Positions 1 to 8,263 of a DNA stretch of 64,000 bases are shown here, one piece after another (position 1 is the stretch's first letter; every line of letters begins with the position of its first letter). A model generated the notes under the pieces. It was not told the DNA's origin and did no database searches. It worked only from the letters and a program-made list of their open reading frames with translations. Location of the stretch: assembly GCF_900110865.1 (NCBI RefSeq), contig NZ_FOFD01000004.1:186001-250000 (forward strand), read 5' to 3'. The DNA comes from Natrinema salaciae (lineage in GTDB: Archaea > Halobacteriota > Halobacteria > Halobacteriales > Natrialbaceae). The position numbers and the translations under genes are program-made.

Positions 1-657
1 GTCGCCGATGAACAGCTTGTCGCGCTGGCTGTGCTCGAGCGGATCACCGTCCTGTTCGACCCACTCCATGAGGGTTCCGTAGTCGGGAATCCAGCCGTCC
101 TGTACGTCACCGTCGTCGTCTACCCAGCGGTTTTTCTCCTCGAGCGAGCGGATGTTCGTGCCGAGTAGCGAGTTCTCCTGGTGGAGTGCCCGCCACCGTT
201 GTGCGAGGAGGCACGCGAAGTCGGTCTTTCCCGCGCCCATCTCGCCCATGACGACGATCACCGGAGCGGGGCCGTCGACAAGCTCGTCTATCTTTCCGAT
301 CGCCTTCAACCCGGAGATGTCCGCCCGCTGGCTGGTGTCGCCGACCATGTGCTTGATCGTCGGCATATCGCCGTTCTCCATCGCTTCGCGGAAGGTTTCG
401 GTTCCCTCAGCCAGCCGAATTTGCTCGTGTTTCTCGAGATCGTGAACCTGGCCGGGCATCTTGTCGGGTCGATCGGCCGCTGTCGGATCGTAGTGAATCG
501 ATCGGATCGACAGCGCCCGCGAAACCGTCTCGTCGCGGACGATCCCGCCGTGGTCGGCGATTTCTCGATTCTCTCGGGCACTGTACCCCTCCTGGTGTTC
601 TCTCGCTGCAGCGGTCGTATAGAGTGCCTGCTGATCGGCCTGCTTTCCGTCACTCAT
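1..657 (-). CDS. Pleolipovirus VP8-like P-loop ATPase (partial)
   Basis: Open reading frame with no stop up to the window edge, so the C-terminus is missing. The frame begins at ATG 657, which overlaps the stop of the upstream membrane-protein gene (ATGA). About 218 residues are visible. An N-terminal polar region is followed by VIVVMGEMGAGKTDFA, a clear Walker A motif near residue 146. Pleolipoviruses carry a conserved NTPase (VP8 in HRPV-1) as the last gene after spike and membrane-protein genes, and this gene sits in that position. The role is presumably virion assembly or genome handling, but that is inference. Family assignment rests on the P-loop plus gene order. Walker B and later motifs lie outside the window. 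Confidence 0.75.
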   Translation of the reverse strand, partial: MSDGKQADQQALYTTAAAREHQEGYSARENREIADHGGIVRDETVSRALSIRSIHYDPTAADRPDKMPGQVHDLEKHEQIRLAEGTETFREAMENGDMPTIKHMVGDTSQRADISGLKAIGKIDELVDGPAPVIVVMGEMGAGKTDFACLLAQRWRALHQENSLLGTNIRSLEEKNRWVDDDGDVQDGWIPDYGTLMEWVEQDGDPLEHSQRDKLFIGD

Positions 658-1463
658 TCGTTGATCCCTCCGTCGGATACGGTGGTCTGCTCGCTGCCCT
701 GATCGATCGTGATACCGCTCGGATCGGTCGGATCAAACTCGTGTTCGTAGTCGCCGAGGTCGCTGATTTCGTCGGTCGACCACTCTTTCGCGTCGTCTTC
801 GGCTGCCTCGAAGCGTTCCTTCACGCTGGTCCGCTGGGTCATGAGCCCGCGCTCGTCGGCTTCGGCGTGGGCATTCACGGTGTCGCGTTCGATCTCGACA
901 CCCATCCGGGAGATACGACCGCGAAGCTTGTTGTACGCGATCGCCGTCTCGATCAACTCGCCGTGGATGTCCTCGAGCATGGCCTTGACCGTGATGAGTT
1001 TCGAATCCGCCATCTGGCTGAAGTGGCAGCCGGTAACGATGAGGGTCCCGTTCTCGCCCTGATCCGGGTACCAGTCGAACTCGCGAACCTCGAACGCGTC
1101 GCCGTCGTTACACCGGTACGGCGACGGTCCTTCGACGGTTTTGTTCTCCCAGACACCCGGCTCGACGTATTTCTTCTTGCGGGTGTCGGTGACGCCGTTG
1201 ATGTGGTAGACCGGGACCATGTTCCGGTTTCGGAGCCGGCGCGCACCGGTCACGAACAGCCCGAGCAACGGCGGCCCGAGGAGCAACAGCGCCGCGAAGA
1301 TCCCCTTCGTGACTGGCGGAACACCGGGAATCTCCGGACGAATCCAGAGCAACAGCGCCCCGAGCGTAACCGCGAACCCGGCGACGACCAGCTGGCCTTC
1401 GGCGACGACGTAGGTCAGCCGATCGGCCCATCCGCTAAAGGTACCGCTCGTCTCGGGACTCAC
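654..1463 (-). CDS. Viral membrane protein (pleolipovirus ORF7-like position)
   Basis: 269-residue protein read from GTG 1463, chosen because GTGA overlaps the TGA of the preceding gene; an upstream ATG at 1505 is possible but would overlap that gene more deeply. Two hydrophobic segments lie in the first 80 residues (GQLVVAGFAVTLGALLLWI and GIFAALLLLGPPLLGLFV). They are followed by a basic RRLRNRN turn and a soluble, acidic C-terminal domain. The topology suggests a membrane-anchored protein with a cytoplasmic domain. Its place between a signal-peptide protein and a P-loop ATPase matches the conserved hypothetical membrane genes of pleolipoviruses. Its biochemical function is unknown. Confidence 0.65.
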   Translation of the reverse strand: MSPETSGTFSGWADRLTYVVAEGQLVVAGFAVTLGALLLWIRPEIPGVPPVTKGIFAALLLLGPPLLGLFVTGARRLRNRNMVPVYHINGVTDTRKKKYVEPGVWENKTVEGPSPYRCNDGDAFEVREFDWYPDQGENGTLIVTGCHFSQMADSKLITVKAMLEDIHGELIETAIAYNKLRGRISRMGVEIERDTVNAHAEADERGLMTQRTSVKERFEAAEDDAKEWSTDEISDLGDYEHEFDPTDPSGITIDQGSEQTTVSDGGINE

Positions 1464-2008
1464 GCATCGATCACCCCGCTTTCCTCCGACCGAACGACCC
1501 ACCACGCGCCGACCGCGGCGAGAACGACGGTCATGCCGACGCCGGTGAATAGCCCGCTCTCGCCGCCGAACGTCTCGAGGGGGTTCGATTCGCTGCTGTC
1601 TCGACCGGTGCTGATGAACGCGCCGCGCTCTTCCTCTTGACTGAGCGACGTTCCGAAGGTGAGCGCCGCGCCTTCGGGGTCCATTACCGAGATCGTGTGT
1701 GTCGACTCGCCTTCGGGAACCGCAAGTTCTCGGTAGGTGAACTGGCCAGAGCCTTCTTCGAAGCTCCCCGATTCGGCGACCGCAACCGTCGTCGGCTCGT
1801 CCGCCTCGAGCGTGATCGTGAACGTCCCATCGTCAAACGACCACTCGAGGATGCGGGTGTTGCTGTCGATGATCTCCTCGTAGTCGCTTGCCGTCGTATT
1901 CGTGGCTGTCTCATTGGCGTCCTGCGCGGCGACAGGCCCACCGCCCATGCCCATCGCGAGCGCGGCCGCTGCGACAACAGCGACAAGAATAATTCGGCGC
2001 ATCGTCAC
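1460..2008 (-). CDS. Secreted, C-terminally anchored viral protein (ORF6-like position)
   Basis: 182 residues. It starts with a Sec-type signal peptide (MTMRR followed by a hydrophobic Ala/Val/Gly stretch ending near VAAQ), then a Thr/Glu-rich beta-type ectodomain. A C-terminal hydrophobic helix (LFTGVGMTVVLAAVGAWWVV) precedes a short charged tail. Its ATG overlaps the spike gene stop (ATGA), so the two are probably translationally coupled. A signal peptide at one end and an anchor at the other implies exposure on the virion or cell surface. Position after the spike gene corresponds to the ORF6-type genes of pleolipoviruses. No enzymatic motif is visible. Confidence 0.65.
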   Translation of the reverse strand: MTMRRIILVAVVAAAALAMGMGGGPVAAQDANETATNTTASDYEEIIDSNTRILEWSFDDGTFTITLEADEPTTVAVAESGSFEEGSGQFTYRELAVPEGESTHTISVMDPEGAALTFGTSLSQEEERGAFISTGRDSSESNPLETFGGESGLFTGVGMTVVLAAVGAWWVVRSEESGVIDA

Positions 2009-3888
2009 TCACCCAGCCCCGGCACAAGGTCAGTCACGATGCCGATCACCGCGAGAACGACAACTCCGACGATGCCGAGGCCGAGCCACTGGCCGGCTGC
2101 ACCGTCGGGGAGATCGGGGACTCCCGGCCATCCCGGACCATCATCATCGTCGTCTTTGGCCAGTTGTTCGATCAATTGCTGCTGTTTTTCCAGTACTTCC
2201 CTCTGGAACTGGTCCATTTCGTCGAGCCGAGTGTGAAGTTCGTCGTAGTCCGTTGGCGTTTCCGTCGGCAGCGAACTCGAGAAGGTGATTTCATCAACTT
2301 CTTCGACTTCGCCGTTATCGTCAAGTCGTTCGGCCGACGTGACGGTAAACTCTCGATCATCCGCGAGTTGGATGATATTGGCCCGTTCGTTGCCTTCGTC
2401 GTCCTTGAATCCGTACGAGAAGGTGATGTTCGGTGTGACATCGCCCGCGATACTTTTCGCCGTGTAGGTTTCCCCCACCTCGAGAGGATTGCTCGGCGGC
2501 GTATCGAAGTGGAGGCTCCCATCGACCTCGAGACCGATCATGTCGTCATCATCGGGGTGGTACTCGGGGTCGTCGGGGTGTTCGCCGGCGGATTCGTCCC
2601 AGCCGGTCCGTTCGCCGAATTTGACGGTCGTGAACGACTCCGAAGGGCTGTTGCCAAGCATCGCCAGATGGGTGTTCACCCACGCGAGTGGCTCATCATC
2701 GGAAATGTCCTCAACCATCGTATCGAGACTCTGGATCTCTTCCCGGTCGATTTCGCCGTCGACGAGTTTGGCGTACTCCTGGTCGATGAACGCCTCGACG
2801 TTATCGACGGCAGTCTGATGGGCGTTCAGGAGTGCGTTTGCGGCATCATTGAACGGTTCCGTCTCGTAGAGAACTTGCCGGCCGTCCACTGCATCGAACT
2901 CCTCATCGTAGACGCTACGATACTCGGCCGCGTCGAAGGGGCGAACTTCGACAGAGAAGCCGGAGAAGCCATCGAGTCGGGAGTGATACGCGAGTTGATC
3001 GTCTTCGTTGACCGGCGAGGCGTACTCTTTGAGCGCAGGGATATGAATCAACCCCGTCGCTATCGAACTGATACCGTTCGTACCCGCCTCGAAGTTGTAG
3101 TACGGCGAGAACGTCTCGAGGGTAGTGCCATCGAAGAGTTCGTAGGCGGTCCCGTCGGTTTGGGACTCGTACTTGCCACGAACATCCCATTTGTAGTCCT
3201 CGTCGTCCGAATTGTACGTCGATGCGCTTCGTAGCTCCCAATAGAAGTGATCGAGGACGCGTCCGTCGAGACTGTCGTCCTGATACAGATTGCGCATCTG
3301 ATCGACGTACTGATTCGTCTCTCGAATGTGGAGGTGGAACTCTTCGATGATCTCCCGCTGGGGAACGGAATAAATCTCATCGACACCGGCCTTGCCAGCC
3401 GCGATTGCCTCGTCGCGGGTCGCGTTCTCATCTTCGACAGCGTCGTACGCACGGAGAAGGCCACGGATGTACGCGCGCCCCTCGAGCAGGGAAACATTAT
3501 CCTTGACCCACGTGAGCGTCGTGTCGAACGAGCCCTCGGCAGTGAGGCCGTGTCGGTAGGCATCGCCGTGAATGCGCAGCGTCTCGTCTTCGAGGTATTC
3601 CTCGAACTGGTCGGAATCGCCGTCGCTACTGCCGAACAACATTCCGAGACCATTGCGGGCCGCATTCGCCGCGGCTCCTGCCTGACAGGCAACGTTGATC
3701 GAGGAGTAATCCGAACAGATTCCGGTCCCTCCCCACCCTCCTTCATCGGCGGCACCAGTCCCGCTTGAGGCAGCCACTCCCGCGCCGATCGTCCCGGCAG
3801 CGGCGAGTGACTGAATCGCCTGTCGGCGAGTGAGCGATCGGCCAGGCGTTGGGTCGTGATCGGTGGGCTGTGGGCGTTGGGCCGACAT
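2005..3888 (-). CDS. Pleolipovirus spike-like protein (VP4-type), Tat-exported
   Basis: 627 residues with the architecture of a pleolipovirus spike. A twin-arginine signal (SLTRRQAIQSLAAAG) lies near residues 18-45, followed by a large acidic ectodomain with few cysteines. Next comes a heptad-like stretch (DELHTRLDEMDQFQREVLEK) about residues 545-580, a short Asp-run linker, and a single C-terminal transmembrane helix (LGLGIVGVVVLAVIGIV). In pleolipoviruses the spike binds the host and drives membrane fusion. The gene is downstream of a four-helix membrane protein and upstream of two small membrane proteins and a P-loop ATPase, the conserved pleolipovirus order. Assignment rests on architecture and synteny, since spikes diverge quickly in sequence. 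Confidence 0.8.
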   Translation of the reverse strand: MSAQRPQPTDHDPTPGRSLTRRQAIQSLAAAGTIGAGVAASSGTGAADEGGWGGTGICSDYSSINVACQAGAAANAARNGLGMLFGSSDGDSDQFEEYLEDETLRIHGDAYRHGLTAEGSFDTTLTWVKDNVSLLEGRAYIRGLLRAYDAVEDENATRDEAIAAGKAGVDEIYSVPQREIIEEFHLHIRETNQYVDQMRNLYQDDSLDGRVLDHFYWELRSASTYNSDDEDYKWDVRGKYESQTDGTAYELFDGTTLETFSPYYNFEAGTNGISSIATGLIHIPALKEYASPVNEDDQLAYHSRLDGFSGFSVEVRPFDAAEYRSVYDEEFDAVDGRQVLYETEPFNDAANALLNAHQTAVDNVEAFIDQEYAKLVDGEIDREEIQSLDTMVEDISDDEPLAWVNTHLAMLGNSPSESFTTVKFGERTGWDESAGEHPDDPEYHPDDDDMIGLEVDGSLHFDTPPSNPLEVGETYTAKSIAGDVTPNITFSYGFKDDEGNERANIIQLADDREFTVTSAERLDDNGEVEEVDEITFSSSLPTETPTDYDELHTRLDEMDQFQREVLEKQQQLIEQLAKDDDDDGPGWPGVPDLPDGAAGQWLGLGIVGVVVLAVIGIVTDLVPGLGE

Positions 3889-3966
3889 TCAGATCACCTC
3901 CACGAATCGGTTACTCAAAGATCGGTACTGCTGGGACGACTGCGTGGTGAAATCGATAGAATTCAT
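3889..3966 (-). CDS. Micro-ORF between membrane protein and spike genes
   Basis: A 25-codon ORF, from ATG 3966 to the TGA at 3889, lies exactly in the gap between the VP3-like and spike genes and ends immediately before the spike ATG. The peptide begins MNSIDFTTQSSQQYRS and has no membrane segment. It could be a true small virion or regulatory peptide, or a leader that couples spike translation. The tight abutment is the only support. It may simply be untranslated spacer. Confidence 0.3.
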   Translation of the reverse strand: MNSIDFTTQSSQQYRSLSNRFVEVI

Positions 3967-3980
3967 GGATTGACCTCGAG

Positions 3981-4418
<438 letters not shown>

Positions 4419-4542
4419 TTACCCAGGCCACGCTTCCGGAGAGGGTAACTTAAAATCGTCAAACGCTGTTATCGACTGTTTCAATCCTTCTGGAGAGCGA
4501 ATAGATTTTGACCTCCATACTCGATTTGGAGGACGGAATCTT

Positions 4543-4803
4543 TTAAACCGAGATATTCTTTTCCGCGTACTCTTCGCCTTCTTCTGTTAGAGTATAATAT
4601 GGCTTCTCGGGATCCATCTTGGTTATAAGCCCCTGATCACTTAGACCTTCAATCGCTCTTGTGACCGTTGACCTTGATGGTGGACGTTCTAGTTGATACT
4701 GTAGGTTTAGCGTAATTGCCCCTGGAGACACGGCAATTCCCGCCTCATAGAGAAGACGGAGGACTGGGTCTGTTGCGCTGTTTTGCCAGTCCTCATTGAC
4801 CAT
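4543..4803 (-). CDS. Winged-helix transcriptional regulator, probable virus repressor
   Basis: 86 residues. A winged-helix fold is suggested by LRLLYEAGIAVSPGAITLNL, a recognition-helix stretch PSRSTVTRAIEGLSDQGLI, and a wing KPYYTLTEEGEEYAEK. It resembles PadR/MarR-like small haloarchaeal virus regulators. The gene is noticeably AT-richer than its neighbours. An AT-rich box (TTTTATATC, 4827-4834 on the minus strand) lies 24-31 nt upstream of the ATG, consistent with leaderless transcription. It faces away from the integrase, with palindromic and repeated GGCTCA sites between them, a typical lysogeny-switch layout. Control of the integrase side is inferred. Confidence 0.7.
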   Translation of the reverse strand: MVNEDWQNSATDPVLRLLYEAGIAVSPGAITLNLQYQLERPPSRSTVTRAIEGLSDQGLITKMDPEKPYYTLTEEGEEYAEKNISV

Positions 4804-4850
4804 AACTGTCCTAACCCACAGAAATGATATAAAATCCGCCTGATTATATT

Positions 4851-4900
4851 AGGCTCAATTGAGTCAGTTCTGGCTCAAATTTATTACCCTGTGGCTCACA
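4851..4900. promoter_or_regulatory. Operator-like repeats at the virus divergent promoter
   Basis: A perfect 10-bp palindrome CTCAATTGAG (4854-4863) lies within AGGCTCAATTGAGTCA. Two further GGCTCA half-sites occur at 4872-4877 and 4892-4897, spaced 20 bp apart. They flank a TATA-like ATTTATTA (about 4879-4886) that would drive rightward transcription into the structured element and integrase. The adjacent winged-helix gene is the obvious candidate binder. No binding is proven. Confidence 0.55.
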
Positions 4901-4912
4901 CATGTTCTTCAA

Positions 4913-5016
4913 CGGAAGCTACACGCGGACCTGACTCTCATAGGTCCCGAAAGGTAGCGGACCGGTGTTAGGGCCACCGGGTCCGCGAGAAGCTTCCGTA
5001 AGCAGGCTACGGAAGC
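4913..5016 (+). other. Strongly structured element (possible regulatory RNA or replication origin)
   Basis: A closing stem CGGAAGCT (4913-4920) pairs with AGCTTCCG (4991-4998). Inside are hairpin A, GGACCT/AGGTCC (4927-4947), and hairpin B, an 11-pair arm with one bulge, GCGGACCGGTG (4957-4967) with CACCGGGTCCGC (4975-4986). A third hairpin, GCTTCCGTA/TACGGAAGC (4992-5016), uses the same bases as the closing stem, so the two are mutually exclusive. The outline resembles a cloverleaf but lacks a T-arm, so it is not a tRNA. It could be a switch in the integrase leader, an attachment or recombination site, or a virus replication origin. Confidence 0.5.
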
Positions 5017-5298
5017 ATGAACGACAACGCACATTCGGGGTATAAAGCCCCCGCTCGATGGACGCCGTCCGGCGGTTTCGGAAGTATCGGAAACCGCTCG
5101 GTTATGCTTAATACCACACCGAACAGTCGTTACAAATCACCGACGGACAGCAGCCGCGCACGCCCCAGCTCCTACACAACGGCGTGCGCGGTTCGTCCGC
5201 GGTCCCATAACAGTGAGACCATGCCCGAATGCACGCTACACTACGGTAAGAGTACCGAATACTGTAATCGCCCCAACACGCTCGAGGTGAGTCGATGA
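5017..5298 (+). CDS. Small provirus protein upstream of integrase
   Basis: 93 residues, starting at ATG 5017 directly after the third hairpin and ending with a stop that overlaps the integrase start (ATGA at 5295-5298). The overlap argues for a genuine cotranslated gene. The protein is basic and Ser/Arg-rich, with a C-terminal pair of cysteines (MPECTLHYGKSTEYCNRP). An internal ATG at 5221 would give just that 25-residue Cys peptide, a possible alternative start. No family is recognised. An accessory factor for recombination is a guess from context only. Confidence 0.45.
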   Translation: MNDNAHSGYKAPARWTPSGGFGSIGNRSVMLNTTPNSRYKSPTDSSRARPSSYTTACAVRPRSHNSETMPECTLHYGKSTEYCNRPNTLEVSR

Positions 5299-6302
5299 GC
5301 GACGACCTCGAGCCCATGTCCCCGCACGAGGGGATGAAGCGGTTCCTCGCACACCGCGAGTCCGGCGTTTCAGAATCGACGTATCGGAACAACCAGACCA
5401 CGCTCGAGCAGTTCGTGGCGTGGTGTTCGGACAACGAGATCGACAACCTGAATCACCTCACGGGACGCGACCTCTCGCAGTTCGTCGCGTACCGCCGATC
5501 GAAGGTGAAACCGATCACCCTCCAGAAGAACCTCAGCGCCATCCGCGAGTTCCTGGCGTTCTGCGCGGACATCGAAGCCGTCCGCGATGGGCTCAACGAG
5601 AAAGTCCACGCGCCCGAACTCCCCGACGGGGCTGAGGCTCGAGATATCATGCTCGAGCCGGAGGCCGCCGAGACCGCGCTGGATCACATGGACAAGTTCG
5701 ACTACGCAAGTCGGGACCACGTGATACTGCTCCTTCTCTGGCGAACCGGGATGCGACGCGGTGCGCTCCGATCGCTGGATCTTGACGATCTCCGGCCCGA
5801 CGACCACGCGCTCGAACTCCAACATCGTCCAGAGACCGATACGCCACTGAAGAACGGCGAGAAGGGCGAGCGGTGGGTTTGGCTCGGACCGGTCAGCTAT
5901 CAGGTGCTCGAGGACTACGTGAACACGAATCGTCACGACAAGGTGGACGATCACGGCCGGGAGCCCCTGATAACGACCATACAGGGTCGCCCACACGTGA
6001 CGACGATCACCGACGCAGTGAATCGAATCACCCAGCCTTGCCACTACGGAGAGTGCCCGCACGCACGTAACCCCGAGATCTGCGAGGCATTCGGCCAGGC
6101 CAGTGTCCCCGCCAAGTGCCCGTCGGCGCGGTCGCCGCATGCGGTTCGTCGCGGAGCGATCACAACCCATCTGAACGAGGGCACGCCACCGGAGATCGTC
6201 TCCGAGCGGATGAACGTCTCGTTGGACGTGCTGTATCGCCACTACGACGCCCGGAGTTCGCGCGAAAAAATGGCCGTCCGGAAAGAACACCTGTCGGAAT
6301 AA
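5295..6302 (+). CDS. Tyrosine recombinase / integrase
   Basis: 335 residues. An N-terminal SAM-like core-binding domain (about residues 10-105) is followed by the catalytic domain. The first catalytic Arg is in WRTGMRRGALRSLDLDDL. The HxxR box is in SPHAVRRGAITTHL, and the nucleophile Tyr is probably in LYRHYDAR. Between them is a Cys-rich insertion (CHYGECPHARNPEICEAFG and CPSARS) typical of haloarchaeal virus and plasmid integrases, and likely to bind zinc. It lies at the regulatory end of the pleolipovirus-like module and points out of it, so one attachment site should be near 6.3-6.5 kb. No tRNA target was seen. Confidence 0.9.
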   Translation: MSDDLEPMSPHEGMKRFLAHRESGVSESTYRNNQTTLEQFVAWCSDNEIDNLNHLTGRDLSQFVAYRRSKVKPITLQKNLSAIREFLAFCADIEAVRDGLNEKVHAPELPDGAEARDIMLEPEAAETALDHMDKFDYASRDHVILLLLWRTGMRRGALRSLDLDDLRPDDHALELQHRPETDTPLKNGEKGERWVWLGPVSYQVLEDYVNTNRHDKVDDHGREPLITTIQGRPHVTTITDAVNRITQPCHYGECPHARNPEICEAFGQASVPAKCPSARSPHAVRRGAITTHLNEGTPPEIVSERMNVSLDVLYRHYDARSSREKMAVRKEHLSE

Positions 6303-6556
6303 TATAATAATGAAATCGCAATCCGATGGAATGGTAACCGGGGTTCATATCAATAGAAGCTACGGTTCCCGACGAGTCCATTCCGTTGTTTTGACATTTC
6401 GAACTATCCACTAAGTCGCATCGCTGGCGCTCGACAAGATAAATTACTTCAGAGCCTATCTTGTGAAGAACGGGGCAAAATTTTGAGTTCTGCCATCCGG
6501 ATCAACCGGGTCGGCATTGTCCTGCGATTAGGTCGAAGGAAATCGGGGTGGTTTGC

Positions 6557-6880
6557 GTGAGTACGTTCCAGAACCCCCCGGACAAGGAATCCCTCGACTG
6601 TCTGACTGAACGCGACGAGCGGACTGGATCATGGGTTCGATCGAACCTACGCGAAGCGCTGATCCAATCATTCGGACGGTTCGGGTACAAGGTCACGCTC
6701 AGAGACGGCGAGGACGTCCACTACTGTGCGCTCGGGCTCGAGGGCGAGGTACATCGGTCGGTCCCCAGCCTGTGCTTCCTGACGATGAGCGGGTCGCTGA
6801 AGCGGACCGCATTCTTCACGACCGCGCTCACGCTCGGTACAAACCGAGCCACGAGTACGACCTGAGACTGCAAAGAACAA
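6557..6880 (+). pseudogene. Frameshifted small gene downstream of integrase
   Basis: From GTG 6557 a coding-like stretch reads VSTFQNPPDKESLDCL then SNLREALIQSFGRFGYKVTL. It loses its protein-like character after ALGLEG near 6750. Protein-like sequence resumes in another forward frame (PVLPDDERVAEADRILHD, then HEYDLRLQR) from about 6765. This pattern suggests one gene broken by a small indel between about 6745 and 6765. No family is recognised. The intergenic DNA between the integrase and this gene (6303-6546) is AT-rich and holds no ORF or tRNA that I can support. Confidence 0.35.
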
Positions 6881-6881
6881 G

Positions 6882-7232
6882 CTATTCAGCAACGACACGC
6901 CAAAAAGTGCCGTTCTCGACCTTCATCAAGCCCTTGAAGTCGGAATCGACAACCGCCCCATCTTCCCACAGCAAAAGGTCCTGCGTCGTCGGGCTCTCGA
7001 GTTCGAACGTCTCCGTGTTGTCGGCGGTGTCGTCAGTGGTGTGGTGTTCGTAGGCCGTCAGTACGAGCCGGAGCTCACTGTCAGGGTCGTCTCGAAGCTG
7101 CAACGGACGAGTGCCTTCCATCTCGGCGACGATGCTCTCCTCGTCGGCGGTGCCCGGCTGGGTCATGAACTCCCGAAGGGTGACGCTGCCGGGGACCCAG
7201 TTGGCCGCCTTGAGTTGATCTTCAATCGCCAT
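6882..7232 (-). CDS. Beta-rich virus structural protein candidate
   Basis: 116 acidic residues, no membrane segment and no cysteines, with alternating hydrophobic and polar residues throughout (SELRLVLTAYEHH, TQDLLLWEDGAVV, NGTFWRVVAE), suggesting an all-beta fold. It is the last of three abutting minus-strand genes; its ATG overlaps the upstream TAA by one base. A tandem pair of beta-rich proteins is reminiscent of the two single-jelly-roll capsid proteins of sphaerolipoviruses such as SH1 and SNJ1. That is inference from size and order; no signature residue was recognised. It could be truncated at the provirus edge. Confidence 0.4.
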   Translation of the reverse strand: MAIEDQLKAANWVPGSVTLREFMTQPGTADEESIVAEMEGTRPLQLRDDPDSELRLVLTAYEHHTTDDTADNTETFELESPTTQDLLLWEDGAVVDSDFKGLMKVENGTFWRVVAE

Positions 7233-7723
7233 TACTCGAGATCCACCTCCGAGAGCGCCGACTCTTCGAAGTAGATCTCGCTCTGGGTGTGGTCGATCTG
7301 CTCGGACGAGTCGACGAGGATGTACGCGTCGTCGATGTCCCGGATCTCGAGCTTGCTGCCCTTGAGCTGGTGCTTGACCGCGTCGACCTTCCGGTCGTCC
7401 TGCTGGTCGGAGACGCTATTCTTGATGTAGCTCGCGATCGTCGCCTTCGGGTCGGAGACGACCTGGATGCTCTCGTCGGTCGGAGCTTCGTAGCCGAGCG
7501 CGACTCGAGTGTTCGCCGGTAGTGGGTTGCCGTTCGAATCCCGGAACTTGCCGTAGATCGGCAGGCCAGACTTGTCCCCGACGTTGACGGCGTTCCGGAT
7601 GAGAACGCCCACGCCGTCCTTTGGCCGGATCGAGAGGACCGGCGTCAGCTGGTCGGTGATGTTGGTCTGGGTGGTGACGTACTTCGAAGTATCACCGAGC
7701 GCGGCGTACAGCGAGAGGCTCAT
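7232..7723 (-). CDS. Beta-rich virus structural protein candidate (capsid-like)
   Basis: 163 residues, opening MSLSLYAALGDTSKYVTTQ. It has regular beta-strand patterning, for example VGVLIRNAVNVGDKSGLPI, NTRVALGYEAP and KLEIRDIDDAYILVD, with many Asp and no cysteines or membrane helices. It abuts the upstream broken gene with no spacer and overlaps the downstream gene by one base, so the three form one operon. Size and fold type fit a small single-jelly-roll capsid protein, as in the sphaerolipovirus VP7 class, but I could not verify homology. A structure prediction would be decisive. The pleolipovirus module needs no capsid, so this gene probably belongs to a different element. Confidence 0.45.
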   Translation of the reverse strand: MSLSLYAALGDTSKYVTTQTNITDQLTPVLSIRPKDGVGVLIRNAVNVGDKSGLPIYGKFRDSNGNPLPANTRVALGYEAPTDESIQVVSDPKATIASYIKNSVSDQQDDRKVDAVKHQLKGSKLEIRDIDDAYILVDSSEQIDHTQSEIYFEESALSEVDLE

Positions 7724-7998
7724 CTACGCCAGCACCTCGTTGATCATGCCCTGTGCGTTGAACCGCTCGGCCGCCTCGCGGACGACGAACGCGCCCGACC
7801 CGAGGGTGAACGCGCGATTGTCGACAACCATCTCACCGAGGGCCATCCCGCCGACGCCGAAGATCTCCGACGGGAGCATCGTGCCCGTTGCCGTTCGACG
7901 AGGTACGGCGCGAGGTAGCCGCCCGCGACGAAGCCGACATCCATCCACACGTCGCTGTCAGTCAGAGCCTGCGTGGCCTGATCGAAATTCATCGCCAT
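7724..7998 (-). pseudogene. Frameshifted virus gene heading the capsid-like operon
   Basis: The protein begins at ATG 7998 (MAMNFDQATQALTDSDVW, then FVAGGYLAPYLVE) and runs into low-complexity Arg/Ser sequence. The correct continuation (TMLPSEIFGVGGMALGEMVV, then FTLGSGAFVVREAAERFNAQ) is in another frame ending at 7724. The shift is near 7890-7905. The reconstructed protein would be about 90 residues with one or two hydrophobic helices, a plausible small virion membrane protein. A TATA-like box (CTTATATCC, 8018-8026 minus) precedes it. The break may be real decay or a sequencing error. Confidence 0.5.
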
Positions 7999-8263
7999 GA
8001 GTCCGACCAACCGGCCGAATTTGGATATAAGAGCGCGCCAGAACCGCAGTCAGCGACGTAGCTGGTGGCGGTCTGCGGTGATCTGCAGTCAACCGCTGTT
8101 GTAGTCCGATCGATTTGATGGTCGGTCCACGTTCGTCGGTGGATAGGGGCCGTGTTCTCCAAAACTCCCGCCTCGTATTTTGATCAGATCCATCTCAAAC
8201 GCCAGTAGTCAAATCAATTTAAGGGTGATATGATTAACAGGCCGGGGTTCGTGGTATAGTCAA

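Noticed and set aside
4913-4998. The virus structured element as a tRNA
   Set aside because: It has an acceptor-like stem and hairpins, but no T-loop and no anticodon-stem geometry.
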